Assembly: GCF_027925155.1 (NCBI RefSeq)
Contig: NZ_BSDY01000015.1
Coordinates: 1-64,000, forward strand
Direction: 5' to 3'
Origin: Propionigenium maris DSM 9537
GTDB lineage: Bacteria; Fusobacteriota; Fusobacteriia; Fusobacteriales; Fusobacteriaceae
DNA length: 64,000 nt
Shown here in pieces: positions 16,920 through 26,026 of this stretch. Within the stretch, counting starts at the first letter, position 1. Each line of letters begins with the position of its first letter. Both the position numbers and the translations under genes were made by a program. Under the pieces are notes generated by a model. That model was not told the origin of the DNA and ran no database searches. It saw nothing but the letters and a program-made list of their open reading frames with translations.

Positions 16920-18407
16920 ATGTCAAAAAAGAAGAATTTTAAAATGCCTACAGCCTATACTATACTTATATCAATAATAATAGCTGTGGCGGTACTTACA
17001 TGGGTAATACCAGCTGGTCAATATGACTATGTAGATCCCACAGCATCCAAGCCACAACCAATACCAGGGACCTATAAGGTCGTTGATTCCAACCCTCAGG
17101 GGGCATGGGAGATTATCAATGCACCTATAGCAGGTTTTGCCGATGCCCAGGATATAGCCCTATTCGTTCTAGTAATAGGAGGATTTCTGGGAGTAATAAT
17201 GAAAACAGGAGCAATAGATGCTGGAATAGGAAATATAGTTAAGAAGCTCAAGGGAAATGAGAGGATGATGATCCCCATCCTTATGATAGCTTTTTCCCTG
17301 GGAGGGACCTCCTTTGGTATGGCAGAGGAAACCATAGCCTTCTACCCCCTTATAATCCCGGTGTTCATAGCTGCCGGCTATGATACGATTACAGCGGTAT
17401 CAACGGTGCTACTGGGGGCTGGTATAGGGGTATTAAACTCAACAGTTAACCCCTTTGCCACTGGAGTGGCTTCTGGTTTTGCAGGAATCTCCATAGGTGA
17501 GGGCCTCTTCTTTAGACTGGCTATGCTTGTAATCCAACTAGGAATATCCATAGTGTTTGTAATGAGGTATGCTGAGAGGGTAAAAAATGATCCTGAGAGA
17601 TCCCTTGTGTCGGACCTAAGAAAGGCAAATGAGGAACACTTCCTGGGACAGAGTTCAGAGGAGGAGCTGGAGCTCACTGGAAGAAGGGTAGCTATTCTTT
17701 GGGTCTTTGCTGCTACCTTCCTTGTAATGATCCTGGGGGTAATTCCATGGGCATATAAGTTTAATATTACTATATTTGAGAGGTTGAATAGTGCAGTTAT
17801 GAACCTTCCGGTAGTTGGAAGTCTTGTGGGAAGTCCTTTACCTCTGGGAGACTGGTGGTTTGGAGAGATGACGGTACTGTTCCTGGTTGCTTCGGTTATC
17901 TGTGGTAAGATCTACGGAATGCAGGAGAAGGAGATAGTGGGAGCCTTTGTAACTGGAGCCAGAGATCTTCTGGGAGTAGCTCTTATAGTAGGGGTATCCA
18001 GAGGAATTACCATTGTGATGAATGCAGGGGGAATGACGGACACGGTACTCTACTGGGGAGAGAAGTCCCTTGCAGGTCTGGGTAGGATACCATTTCTCAT
18101 CTTTACATATGTATTCTATCTCCCTATGTCCTTCCTGATTCCATCTACCTCTGGGCTTGCAACCCTCTCTATGCCTATTATGGCTCCACTGGGAGAGTTT
18201 GCAGGGGTAGCTAAGAGTCTTGTGGTGACAGCATACCAGTCTGCTTCAGGTATAATCAACCTGATTACACCTACATCAGCAGTGGTAATGGGAGCCCTGT
18301 CCATTGGAAGGATCGACTACACCAAGTGGGTAAGGTATATGGGACCTCTTCTTGGAATCCTCTTTGCCACAACGTGTATCGGACTGGCCCTTGGGACACT
18401 CTTTTAA
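16920..18407 (+). CDS. YfcC-family membrane carrier
   Basis: A 495-residue protein with 11-13 hydrophobic helices, of the YfcC/DcuC-like C4-dicarboxylate or basic amino acid antiporter superfamily (PF03606). Markers are the start MPTAYTILISII, WVIPAGQYDY, the conserved loop GGTSFGMAEETIAFYPLIIP and the late STSGLATLSMPIMAPLG. The substrate is not known. AGAGGGAGGTAATT precedes the ATG. It is monocistronic with a strong terminator. Confidence 0.85.
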   Translation: MSKKKNFKMPTAYTILISIIIAVAVLTWVIPAGQYDYVDPTASKPQPIPGTYKVVDSNPQGAWEIINAPIAGFADAQDIALFVLVIGGFLGVIMKTGAIDAGIGNIVKKLKGNERMMIPILMIAFSLGGTSFGMAEETIAFYPLIIPVFIAAGYDTITAVSTVLLGAGIGVLNSTVNPFATGVASGFAGISIGEGLFFRLAMLVIQLGISIVFVMRYAERVKNDPERSLVSDLRKANEEHFLGQSSEEELELTGRRVAILWVFAATFLVMILGVIPWAYKFNITIFERLNSAVMNLPVVGSLVGSPLPLGDWWFGEMTVLFLVASVICGKIYGMQEKEIVGAFVTGARDLLGVALIVGVSRGITIVMNAGGMTDTVLYWGEKSLAGLGRIPFLIFTYVFYLPMSFLIPSTSGLATLSMPIMAPLGEFAGVAKSLVVTAYQSASGIINLITPTSAVVMGALSIGRIDYTKWVRYMGPLLGILFATTCIGLALGTLF

Positions 18408-18424
18408 AGGCGATTCACAGGAGG

Positions 18425-18450
18425 GAGGCAGCTGAGGCTGCCTCTTTTTT
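18425..18450 (+). terminator. Terminator after the YfcC-family gene
   Basis: GAGGCAGC and GCTGCCTC form an eight-pair stem around TGAG, then six T residues. Confidence 0.92.
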
Positions 18451-18541
18451 AGTATTAAGGAAAGCATAGAGTTTATAAAAAAATTCCATGAAGTAATTGG
18501 TATTTCAAATGATCATTGATATGCAAGATCGCTGCTTTTTA
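18451..18541 (+). repeat. Terminator-associated repeat, copy C
   Basis: AGTATT then AAGGAAAGCATAGAGTTT starts immediately after the T-tract. The middle shares GAAGTAATTGG and GATCATTGAT with copies D to F. The end, GCAAGATCGCTGC followed by TTTTTA, is a decayed version of the palindrome. It separates two genes in the same direction. Confidence 0.78.
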
Positions 18542-18620
18542 TAGAGAGGTCGGATTAATTGCCAAAAAAAGTTGATATGGGGTTTGGAGTATAATATACT
18601 TTTGAGAGGAGGGGGTTGTA

Positions 18621-20123
18621 ATGAAAAGAATAGGGATAATAGATATAGGTTCTATGACAGCAAGACTGGTAATTTTTGAATTACTATCTGATTCTACCTT
18701 TAAAATTATAGAGGATATAAAGGAAAATATAGCCCTTGGTGAGAGGATCAGAAGGGAAAAGCTGATAGGCAGATCCAAGATTGAGCTGATTTTACACACT
18801 ATTTATTTGTACAAGGAACTTTCCCACAGGTATGAAGTAGAGGATATTAACTGCTACCTCTCATCTGCATATACAGGGTGCAGCGACTTAGAGGAGTTAA
18901 TAGCAAGGGGAGCTGAGGAAACGGGAATAGAGATAAGACTTCTTTCTCAGAAGGAGGAGGTGGATGCTTCCTTTACAGGGGCAGTGAACAACCTGGGACT
19001 GAATGACGGAGTTCTTCTGGATATGGGGGGAACTACAACTAAGATCATATGGTTTGAGAAGAGAAGGATAAAGAAGTGGGAGAGCCTTCCCATGGGAGCA
19101 GCTTCCCTTGGGGAGATCGCCAATATAAGGGATATTATAGGCAACAAGGAGGAAAAAAGGTTAAGGGAGCACGTAAAGAGCAGGATCACATCTGTGGAGT
19201 GGCTAAAGGATGTAGGGGACCTTCCCCTTATAGGAGTAGGGGGGAGCATGAGAAACCTTGCCAAGATCCATGCCAATATGTGTGAGTATCCCCTAAACCT
19301 TCTTCACAACTACCACCTGAAGGAGGGAGATGTAGAGGTAATATACAACCGCATCAAAACAAAGGGGTATGAGGAGAAACTCAAGGTAAAGGGGCTGGCT
19401 GTATCCAGGGCACCTATCTTTACTGGAGCACTCTTTGTTATGGAGGAGGTACTTAACTTCTCTGGAATAGAGAGCCTTATAATCAGCGGTAATGGTATGC
19501 GTGAGGGGATGGTCTATTCCAACTACCTGAAGGTATTCAAGAGTACAGAGGAGATATTTGAGAACTCTCTGTTGGAGATTATGAATAAGTTCAGCCTCTC
19601 TGTGGAGGAGGGGGAAAAAACCTATAGGGTTTTTAAAAAGATCTATGATAAGATACAGACGGTAAACAAGATAAATATAAGGGATGAAAAGATCCTTAAA
19701 ACTGCATGCTACCTGGGACGGGCAGGGGTAAATATTAACTTTTACGACCACCCCTTTCATTCTCTCTATATGATCCTTAATTCAGGTCTCAGAGGAATGT
19801 CCCACAGAGATCTTGTAACAGCAGCCCTCATCGTATCCCAGCAGAATAAGTTCAACGATCTCCATAAGAATTTTGAGGATCTTCTGGGAAAGAAGGACCT
19901 AAACTGTATAAAGAAGCTCTCTATAATCCTGAGAGTATCCAAGCTTCTTAACAAGAACTTCCTTGTGGATAAGGATGAATTTAGGATAGAGGTGAGGGAT
20001 AAACAGGTTATCTTCAGTGTGGAAAAGAAAAACCTTCTGGATATTCAGATAAGCAGGATGCTCATGTCCAATGATAGGTTTAAGGAGCTGTTTAACAGAG
20101 AATTGGTAGTCTGTGGAATCTAG
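18621..20123 (+). CDS. Ppx/GppA-family phosphatase
   Basis: A 500-residue member of the actin-like exopolyphosphatase/pppGpp phosphohydrolase family. It shows the phosphate-1 motif IDIGSMTARLVIFE near residue 7, LSQKEEVDASFTGAV and the phosphate-2 motif LLDMGGTTTKIIWF. The C-terminal half (from about residue 310) resembles the HD-like helical domain of long Ppx proteins. The motifs are somewhat divergent: SMT replaces the usual SNS, and the second Gly motif has Thr residues. Expected to degrade polyphosphate or pppGpp. GAGGAGGGGG precedes the ATG; a small gene follows by 16 bases. Confidence 0.88.
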   Translation: MKRIGIIDIGSMTARLVIFELLSDSTFKIIEDIKENIALGERIRREKLIGRSKIELILHTIYLYKELSHRYEVEDINCYLSSAYTGCSDLEELIARGAEETGIEIRLLSQKEEVDASFTGAVNNLGLNDGVLLDMGGTTTKIIWFEKRRIKKWESLPMGAASLGEIANIRDIIGNKEEKRLREHVKSRITSVEWLKDVGDLPLIGVGGSMRNLAKIHANMCEYPLNLLHNYHLKEGDVEVIYNRIKTKGYEEKLKVKGLAVSRAPIFTGALFVMEEVLNFSGIESLIISGNGMREGMVYSNYLKVFKSTEEIFENSLLEIMNKFSLSVEEGEKTYRVFKKIYDKIQTVNKINIRDEKILKTACYLGRAGVNINFYDHPFHSLYMILNSGLRGMSHRDLVTAALIVSQQNKFNDLHKNFEDLLGKKDLNCIKKLSIILRVSKLLNKNFLVDKDEFRIEVRDKQVIFSVEKKNLLDIQISRMLMSNDRFKELFNRELVVCGI

Positions 20124-20139
20124 ATGAAGGAGTAGTAGT

Positions 20140-20322
20140 ATGAAAAAGTACAAAAACAAGAAAAATGGTAAAACTTATATCTCTCTGAGGGAGGATATTA
20201 TAAATGCAACCAACAAGGATGACGGTAAGATAATGGTGCTCTACTATCCAGAGGAGAAACCTGAGATGCACTTTGTAAGGGAGCTGGATGAGTTTAAGGT
20301 AAAGTTTGAATCCATAGATTAA
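20140..20322 (+). CDS. Small DUF1653-like protein
   Basis: A 60-residue protein, starting KKYKNKKNGKTYISLREDII and ending MHFVRELDEFKVKFESID. The layout (short beta strands, a DGKIMVLYY centre, a final VRxxxEFxxKFE) resembles small DUF1653-type proteins, but the match is from memory and only moderate. A GAAGGAG site precedes the ATG. It lies 16 bases after the Ppx gene and is probably co-transcribed. Confidence 0.7.
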   Translation: MKKYKNKKNGKTYISLREDIINATNKDDGKIMVLYYPEEKPEMHFVRELDEFKVKFESID

Positions 20323-20324
20323 AG

Positions 20325-20350
20325 AAAAGCTCTTAGCTGAGCTTTTTTTA
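20325..20350 (+). terminator. Terminator of the Ppx operon
   Basis: AAAAGCTC pairs with GAGCTTTT around a six-base loop, followed by T residues. The 170 bases beyond it are extremely AT-rich and hold no gene. Confidence 0.88.
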
Positions 20351-20522
20351 TTACACCGATATCAAAAGTCCTATAATTAATTAATATAAAATTTTTTTTA
20401 AAAAATATAAAACAAACTCAAATAAAAACCTATAGGATAAAATATATTAAATCATAAAAATAAATCAATAGATAAAATAAAAAGTAGAAGAAACAAAGAT
20501 AAAAAAGTAAAAAGATTTAAAT

Positions 20523-20550
20523 AAAAAGACCAGCTGAATATCTCAGCTGG
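20523..20550 (-). terminator. Terminator of the RpiR-family gene
   Basis: On the minus strand CCAGCTGA and TCAGCTGG pair around GATAT, then TCTTTTTA. Confidence 0.88.
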
Positions 20551-20555
20551 AACAA

Positions 20556-21413
20556 CTACTTTATACTATTGAGTTTTCTAAGAACGCTAGAACTCTCGGT
20601 GATATAATCCATTAATTTTACATGATCCCTTTTTATGAGACCTATAAAGAGGGCATCTATTAGTGTGAGCTGAGCTATTCTAGAGGAAAGAGCTGAAGAT
20701 CTGAGAAAGTCCTCCCCAGCAATGGTGTAGAGGCTGATGTCTGATAGAGCTGAAATGGAGTTATTTTTAGAACCGGTAATGGATACTATCTTTGCTCCAT
20801 TCTTTCTTCCTGCAATTATAGCCTCAATAACTATCTTTGTTTCTCCGCTGTGGGAGATAGCCAGGATCAGGTCATCTGAGTCTGCAGTTACAGCCTGGGT
20901 AATCTGAACGTGGGGATCCAGATCATGAAGAACCAGTCTTCCCACCTTGGTAAGTTTGTGTTGAAAATCCTTTCCAACCAAGGAGGAGGCACCTACTCCT
21001 ACAATGACAACTTTTTTAGAGTTCTCTAATAGATCGATAACCTTATTCAGGTGGTTGTATGATATACGGCTTGTGGTTTCCTCTATGGAGTTTATATGAC
21101 TGTAGGCTATCTTCTTGGTGGCCTCATAGATTGTGTCTGCTGATGAGATGTTGTTGTGCAGAAAGAGGGGCTTAAGGGCTTTCTGGCTTGCCAGCTCCTC
21201 ACTGAGCTTGATCTTGAAGTCTGTGAACCCCTGAAATCCAATCTTCTTAATGAACTTTATTACACTGGACTGGCCTACCTGGGCATTGTTAGCCAGCTCA
21301 GCAGATGTAAACTCCTTTACTTCCTCTATATGATTAAGTATGTAGTCAGCTATTTTCTTCTCTGTTTTAGAAAGCTTGTCATAAAAATCATTGATTAAAA
21401 ATTTTATAGACAA
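20556..21413 (-). CDS. RpiR/MurR-family transcriptional regulator
   Basis: A 285-residue regulator: N-terminal HTH_6 domain (KLSKTEKKIADYILNHIEEV, then ELANNAQVGQSSVIKFIKKI) and a C-terminal sugar-isomerase (SIS) effector domain (VVIVGVGASSLVGKDF, LAISHSGETKIVIEA). The start is the TTG at 21413, seven bases after GGGAGG; an upstream in-frame ATG at 21530 would add 39 hydrophobic, unconvincing residues and has no ribosome site. It is divergent from a MupG-type gene, so it may sense MurNAc-6-phosphate as MurR does (inference from neighbour). Confidence 0.87.
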   Translation of the reverse strand: MSIKFLINDFYDKLSKTEKKIADYILNHIEEVKEFTSAELANNAQVGQSSVIKFIKKIGFQGFTDFKIKLSEELASQKALKPLFLHNNISSADTIYEATKKIAYSHINSIEETTSRISYNHLNKVIDLLENSKKVVIVGVGASSLVGKDFQHKLTKVGRLVLHDLDPHVQITQAVTADSDDLILAISHSGETKIVIEAIIAGRKNGAKIVSITGSKNNSISALSDISLYTIAGEDFLRSSALSSRIAQLTLIDALFIGLIKRDHVKLMDYITESSSVLRKLNSIK

Positions 21414-21571
21414 ATCAAAACCTCCCTTGTAATTCAATAAATAATTATACACCAAGTTAGATAAAAAGTACAAATTTATGAATTTATTATTCATATAGCA
21501 AGGGATTGAAGGAATAATAAATTCTACCATTTCCTGGGGTGATGTTTAGTAGAGAAGGTTTAAAGGCATGA

Positions 21572-21661
21572 TTGGATAAAAGGCCCAGAATGGGAAAAAA
21601 TGAGAAGCAGGAGTCCTTTAAAAACACTCTAGAAGGCGTAGTAGAGGAAGCTGAACAATAA
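21572..21661 (+). CDS. Possible 29-residue small ORF
   Basis: TTG at 21572 has AAAGG five bases upstream. The frame encodes a charged peptide with RPRMGKNEKQESFKNTLEG and ends EEAEQ before TAA. Composition looks protein-like, but there is no homologue I know and no clear promoter. It could equally be chance. The surrounding 21414-21742 stretch holds nothing else recognised. Confidence 0.25.
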   Translation: MDKRPRMGKNEKQESFKNTLEGVVEEAEQ

Positions 21662-21742
21662 ACTTTTTTGTAACACTTAGGGAGGGTTGTACTAAAGAAG
21701 ACATATTGTAGGAAAGTATTAAATATTTTTAACAGATTACTG

Positions 21743-21771
21743 TTGACAGGAAGGGAATTTTAGCCTAAAGT
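21743..21771 (+). promoter_or_regulatory. Probable promoter of the MupG-type gene
   Basis: TTGACA at 21743-21748 and TAAAGT at 21766-21771 are 17 bases apart. This leaves a leader of about 110 bases before the start codon. Confidence 0.6.
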
Positions 21772-21887
21772 CTAATAGAGGGGTCTAGAGAATGAAAATA
21801 GAACAAATAGAACTAAATTTAAAATTGAAGGTATAAAAGAAGGTTTGAAACGGGTATAGAAATAATAAAAGGATGGGTGTGGATAAG

Positions 21888-22928
21888 ATGTATGGAGTAT
21901 CGGTGTTCCCTGGCATGGGAGTGGAAGTAGAGAAGAAGCTTAAATATATGGAAAGAGCAGCTGAGGGGGGAGGGAAGTATCTTTTTACCTCGCCAGAAAC
22001 TCTGGAAGCTAACTCAGAGACAGGGGACTCTGAGCTTGCGGAGATAGTTGAGAAGGCTAGGTCCCTGGGAATGACCGTTATACTGCAGATATCCAAGAAA
22101 GATTTTGAGAGATATGAGTGGAGCAGATATGGGGAGTTTATATTCAGAGTGAGTAGGGGTTTTACAGGGAAGGAGATAGTTGCGCTTTCCAAGGACTACA
22201 GGATACAGCTAGATGCAGGTACCATGCATGAGGAGGTACTGGAGGAGCTTATGGAGCTTGGAGTGTCCCCAGAGGAGATAAGCATGGGTTATGACTGCTA
22301 TCCCAGAAGAGACACAGGAATCTCCATAGAACTCTTAAGGGAGAGAAATAAGGTCTTTAAGAGATACGGGATGGAGGTAATGGCTTTTGTGGGAAGTCAG
22401 AATAAGAGGATGGGACCTCTCTTCGAGGGGATGCCCACTGTAGAGGCCCACAGAAACCTGAATATCCTTGTGGGAACCCAGGAACTTCTGGCTGAGGGGT
22501 GCGATGTGGTATTAATAGGAGATACCATGGCCTCTGGAAAGGAGTTAAGAGCTATAGGGGAGATCACAGAAGGAGAGTGGCTCCTTCCTACCAAGGGATA
22601 TCCCATGTCTTCTGAGGAGAGAGAAATTTTTGAAGGTTTCCACAGAGAGAGGATAGACCAGGGGGAGTATGTAGTGAGGAGCAGAAACCTATCAGAGGAG
22701 GGGGTCCTCAAAGAGATACCTCAGAAAATATGTAGTGAGAGGAAGGCAGGGAGTGTTACAATAGATAACTGCCTCTATGGAAGATATCAGGGGGAGCTCC
22801 AGATAGTTAAGAGGAATCTTTCAGCAGATGAGAGGGTCAATGTTGTGGGAAGGGTAGAGGATAGAGGAAGGCTCCTTAACAGGATAAAGCCAGGAGACAG
22901 ATTTAGACTCTATAAGATAAATAAGTAA
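21888..22928 (+). CDS. MupG-family 6-phospho-N-acetylmuramidase-like protein (DUF871)
   Basis: A 346-residue cytosolic protein of the DUF871 family, represented by Staphylococcus MupG, which splits MurNAc-6P-GlcNAc during cell-wall sugar recycling. It begins MYGVSVFPG and has a TIM-barrel-like N-terminal part (YLFTSPETLEAN, LDAGTMHEEVLEELMELGV, ISMGYDCYPRRDTGIS, then AHRNLNILVGTQEL). A small C-terminal barrel ends GDRFRLYKINK. ATG 21888 was chosen because family members start with M-x-G(I/V)S; ATG 21873 is possible. No PTS or MurQ gene is in the window. Confidence 0.82.
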   Translation: MYGVSVFPGMGVEVEKKLKYMERAAEGGGKYLFTSPETLEANSETGDSELAEIVEKARSLGMTVILQISKKDFERYEWSRYGEFIFRVSRGFTGKEIVALSKDYRIQLDAGTMHEEVLEELMELGVSPEEISMGYDCYPRRDTGISIELLRERNKVFKRYGMEVMAFVGSQNKRMGPLFEGMPTVEAHRNLNILVGTQELLAEGCDVVLIGDTMASGKELRAIGEITEGEWLLPTKGYPMSSEEREIFEGFHRERIDQGEYVVRSRNLSEEGVLKEIPQKICSERKAGSVTIDNCLYGRYQGELQIVKRNLSADERVNVVGRVEDRGRLLNRIKPGDRFRLYKINK

Positions 22929-22955
22929 AGCTGAAGGATATCCTTCAGCTTTTTT
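22927..22955 (+). terminator. Terminator after the MupG-type gene
   Basis: AAAGCTGAAGGA and TCCTTCAGCTTT are perfect inverted copies followed by T residues. Confidence 0.9.
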
Positions 22956-23045
22956 ATTATTAAGAAAATATAGATTTTATAAAAACTACGTGAAGGAATT
23001 AATGTTTCAACTAATTATCAGAATACAACGTCATATTGCTTTTTA
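22956..23045 (+). repeat. Terminator-associated repeat, copy D
   Basis: ATTATT then AAGAAAATATAGATTTTAT begins right after the T-tract. The middle shares GGAATTAATG and CTAATTATCAG with the family. The end is CAACGTCATATTG then CTTTTTA, whose TTA is the leuB stop codon. The copy fills the whole gap between the converging genes. Confidence 0.8.
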
Positions 23046-24101
23046 CAGGTATTCAATTATCTTTTGGGTGATCTCCCTTGTTCCCAGGGGAACCCCACCC
23101 TTGGTGGAGATGTCCGAGGTCCTGTAGCCAGCCTCTAATACCTTCTCGATGGCTCTATAGATCCTCTGAGCCTCCTCCATCATATTAAGGGAGTTTTCCA
23201 TGAGCATTGCCCCAGAGATAATGGTGGCCATGGGGTTTGCTATATTTTTATCTGCTATATCCGGTGCAGATCCGTGGATGGGCTCATAGAGGGATACCCC
23301 ATCTCCCATGCTGGCAGAGGGAAGCATACCTATGGATCCCGTTATTACGCTGGCAATATCGGAGATGATATCTCCAAACATATTGCTGGTAACTATGACG
23401 TCGAACTGACCTGGGTCTATGACCATCTGCATAGCTGCATTGTCGATGTAGAGGTGGTTAACCTCTACTTCCGGATAGGACTTTGCTACCTCCTCTACAG
23501 TCTCCCTCCAGAGCTTGGAGGAAAAGAGCACATTGGCTTTATCGATACTGGTGATCCTCTTCCTTCTGCCCATGGCCTGTTCAAATGCAATCCTTGCTAT
23601 CCTCTCAACTTCATACTTACTGTAGGCCATCTTATCTGAGGCCCTCTCCTCTATCCTCTCCTTTTCTCCAAAGTATATCCCACCTGTGAGCTCCCTCACT
23701 ATCATTATATCCAGCTTGTCCCCTATAATGTGTGGTTTAAGGGGGCTGGCTTCCCTAAGCTCGGTGTAGATTACAGCAGGTCGCAGGTTGGAGTATACTC
23801 CCAGTTCCTTCCTGAGCCTCAGAAGACCTGCTTCAGGCCTCTTATCTCCCGGAAGGTGATCCCACTTATCTCCTCCCACAGCTCCCAGAAGTATTCCGTG
23901 ACTGTTTTTACATAGGTCTACTGTTTCCTTTGGGAGGGGATCTCCTGTATTGTCATAGGCGATCCCTCCTATATCTCCCTCTATGAACTCTATTTTATCC
24001 TTTCCTATGGCCTCCCTCATTACCCTGACAGCACTCTCTGTTATCTCTCTTCCTATTCCGTCTCCAGGAAGCACAGCTACCCTTAATTTTTTATTGGACA
24101 T
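23043..24101 (-). CDS. leuB: 3-isopropylmalate dehydrogenase
   Basis: A 352-residue NAD-dependent decarboxylating dehydrogenase of leucine synthesis. Motifs are [17 protein letters not shown] at the N-terminus, [26 protein letters not shown], and [20 protein letters not shown] with [13 protein letters not shown] for metal and cofactor binding. The ATG at 24101 follows GGGAGGT and overlaps the end of leuD by 11 bases, so the genes are coupled. An upstream in-frame ATG at 24137 lies well inside leuD. Last gene of leuACDB. Confidence 0.97.
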   Translation of the reverse strand: MSNKKLRVAVLPGDGIGREITESAVRVMREAIGKDKIEFIEGDIGGIAYDNTGDPLPKETVDLCKNSHGILLGAVGGDKWDHLPGDKRPEAGLLRLRKELGVYSNLRPAVIYTELREASPLKPHIIGDKLDIMIVRELTGGIYFGEKERIEERASDKMAYSKYEVERIARIAFEQAMGRRKRITSIDKANVLFSSKLWRETVEEVAKSYPEVEVNHLYIDNAAMQMVIDPGQFDVIVTSNMFGDIISDIASVITGSIGMLPSASMGDGVSLYEPIHGSAPDIADKNIANPMATIISGAMLMENSLNMMEEAQRIYRAIEKVLEAGYRTSDISTKGGVPLGTREITQKIIEYL

Positions 24102-24651
24102 GGATCCTACCTCCCCTATTTCTTCTTGCATATTCAAATATTCCCCCGGCTTCTATGATCTCCTCTACATCTCCAAGGGGTTTTAGTGGATACTCGGTTC
24201 CCCTGGTGATATTTTTTATTGTGTTACTCTTTCTGCATATCTCTGCCTCATCTCCTGAGGAGAATCCATCTGAAAGTCCTTTCGCACACTCATAGGGGAC
24301 TATAAATCCTCCGTCCACAGAGTTTCTGTAAAAGATCCTGGCGTAGCTTTCAGCTACTACAGCTCCAATTCCTGCCCTTTTAAGGGCAAGGGGAGCATGC
24401 TCCCTGGAGGAACCGCAACCGAAGTTTTTCCCTCCTATGACGATGGTAAACTCAGAGGTAAGACTTTCCTCCTCCTTAAAGGGATTTATCCTTTTAACCT
24501 CCGTGGGAAGCCCTGCAAAGGCATACCTTCCATATAACTTTGATTCCTCAGGGTCATCTACCCTGTATACCAGATACTTTGCAGGGATGATCTGGTCTGT
24601 ATCGATATCATCCCCCACTACATAAACTCTTCCCCTTATACTTTCCCTCAT
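24091..24651 (-). CDS. leuD: 3-isopropylmalate dehydratase small subunit
   Basis: A 186-residue swivel-domain subunit that pairs with LeuC to isomerise 2- to 3-isopropylmalate. The signatures [18 protein letters not shown] and [18 protein letters not shown] are intact. It is of the compact (archaeal/bacterial LeuD2) length. ATG 24651 follows GGAAGGAGAGAG; a TTG 18 bases upstream is less likely. Confidence 0.95.
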   Translation of the reverse strand: MRESIRGRVYVVGDDIDTDQIIPAKYLVYRVDDPEESKLYGRYAFAGLPTEVKRINPFKEEESLTSEFTIVIGGKNFGCGSSREHAPLALKRAGIGAVVAESYARIFYRNSVDGGFIVPYECAKGLSDGFSSGDEAEICRKSNTIKNITRGTEYPLKPLGDVEEIIEAGGIFEYARRNRGGRIHVQ

Positions 24652-24715
24652 ACCTCTCTCCTTCCTCAAACTATCGATAATAAAGTCAGTAACTCTTTTT
24701 TCTTCCCTATAGAAC

Positions 24716-26014
24716 CTACATATATCTTCTTGGATCTGTTATATACCCTCTAATGGCAGAAGCTGCTGCTGTAAGGGGTGAGGCCAGGTAGACCTTTGAA
24801 TCCATGGATCCCATCCTCCCTGGAAAGTTTCTGTTGGTGGTGGATATGACCACCTCGTTTCCTGTGGTTCGCCCCACTGTATCTGCAGGCCCTCCAAGAC
24901 AAGCTCCGCAGGAGGGTTTTCCCACATGACAACCGGCTTCTGTGAAGATATCTATCATCTTGATGCCCTCTACCTCCATAGTTCTTATATCTTCCTCCAC
25001 CTGGGTAGTGGCAGGAATTATAAATGTCTCCACAGCCACTCTCCGACCTTTGAGGATCCTGGCAGCCGCAATAAAATCTGTGGCCTTTCCCCCAGTACAG
25101 GACCCTATATATGCCCTGTCTATTCTTATTTCTTCAAGGTCTCTGGCCCTCTCCACATTGGAGGGGGAGTAGGGTTTGGCTACTAGGGGTTCTATCTCCT
25201 CTCCATTGAAGGTGTACTTGCTGTGGTAGTCAGCATGGGGATCCGATTTAAATATCTCATACTCCCTGTCAGTTTTATCCCTTAGAAACTCCACCACCTT
25301 GTCATCGGCCTCTATGATTCCACACTTTCCCCCAGCTTCCACAGCCATATTGCAGATAGTCATCCTCTCATCTATATTCAGCTCCTTGATGGCACTCCCC
25401 TGAAACTCCATACACCTGTAGGTGCCTCCGTCAAAGCCTATATGACCTATTGCATGGAGGATGACATCCTTCCCCATTACATAGTCAGGTAGGGAGTTGT
25501 TGTAGGTAAACTTAATGCTCTCTGGAACCTTTACCCACAGCTTACCCGTTCCCATTATAAATGCCGCATCGGTATTTCCAATACCGCTGGCAAATTGCCC
25601 GAAGGCCCCTGCAGTACATGTATGGGAGTCGGTACCAAAGAGGATCTCCCCGGGTCTGGTGTGCCCCTCCTCAGCCAGGGCCACATGACATACCCCCTTG
25701 TACTTATCTGTAAAGGGTTCATAGAAGTATTTCAGGTCCTGCTCCCTGGCAAACTCCCCTATGAGCTCAACATTTCTGTTAGCATGCTTGTCATTGGTGA
25801 AGATATAGTGGTCTGGTATGATAACCACTCTCTCCCTGTCCCATACCCTTGCATCCTCTCCAAACTCCCTCTTGAATATAGATGCTGATCCGGGACCACA
25901 TACATCATGGGTAAGAAGGGTGTCTACATCCACCCATACATTATCACCGGGAGATACCCTCTCCCTTCCGGCTCTTCTTGCAATTATCTTCTCTATAATA
26001 GTCATCTCATTCAT
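24716..26014 (-). CDS. leuC: 3-isopropylmalate dehydratase large subunit
   Basis: A 432-residue aconitase-family protein holding the 4Fe-4S cluster: DVCGPGSASIF, GTDSHTCTAGAFGQFASGIG, GSCTGGKATDF and CGACLGG contain the cluster Cys residues. Its length fits the shorter LeuC2/HacA-type large subunit. The ATG at 26014 lies 12 bases after the leuA stop with GGGGGAGAAG before it. Second gene of the operon. Confidence 0.96.
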   Translation of the reverse strand: MNEMTIIEKIIARRAGRERVSPGDNVWVDVDTLLTHDVCGPGSASIFKREFGEDARVWDRERVVIIPDHYIFTNDKHANRNVELIGEFAREQDLKYFYEPFTDKYKGVCHVALAEEGHTRPGEILFGTDSHTCTAGAFGQFASGIGNTDAAFIMGTGKLWVKVPESIKFTYNNSLPDYVMGKDVILHAIGHIGFDGGTYRCMEFQGSAIKELNIDERMTICNMAVEAGGKCGIIEADDKVVEFLRDKTDREYEIFKSDPHADYHSKYTFNGEEIEPLVAKPYSPSNVERARDLEEIRIDRAYIGSCTGGKATDFIAAARILKGRRVAVETFIIPATTQVEEDIRTMEVEGIKMIDIFTEAGCHVGKPSCGACLGGPADTVGRTTGNEVVISTTNRNFPGRMGSMDSKVYLASPLTAAASAIRGYITDPRRYM

Positions 26015-26026
26015 TCTCTTCTCCCC

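Noticed and set aside
20350..20520. Very AT-rich stretch considered as an origin or attachment site
   Set aside because: No DnaA boxes, repeats or tRNA end were found; it is an ordinary gap between converging terminators.
21414..21530. 39-residue N-terminal extension of the RpiR-family regulator
   Set aside because: The extension contains the ribosome site for TTG 21413 and shows no conserved sequence.
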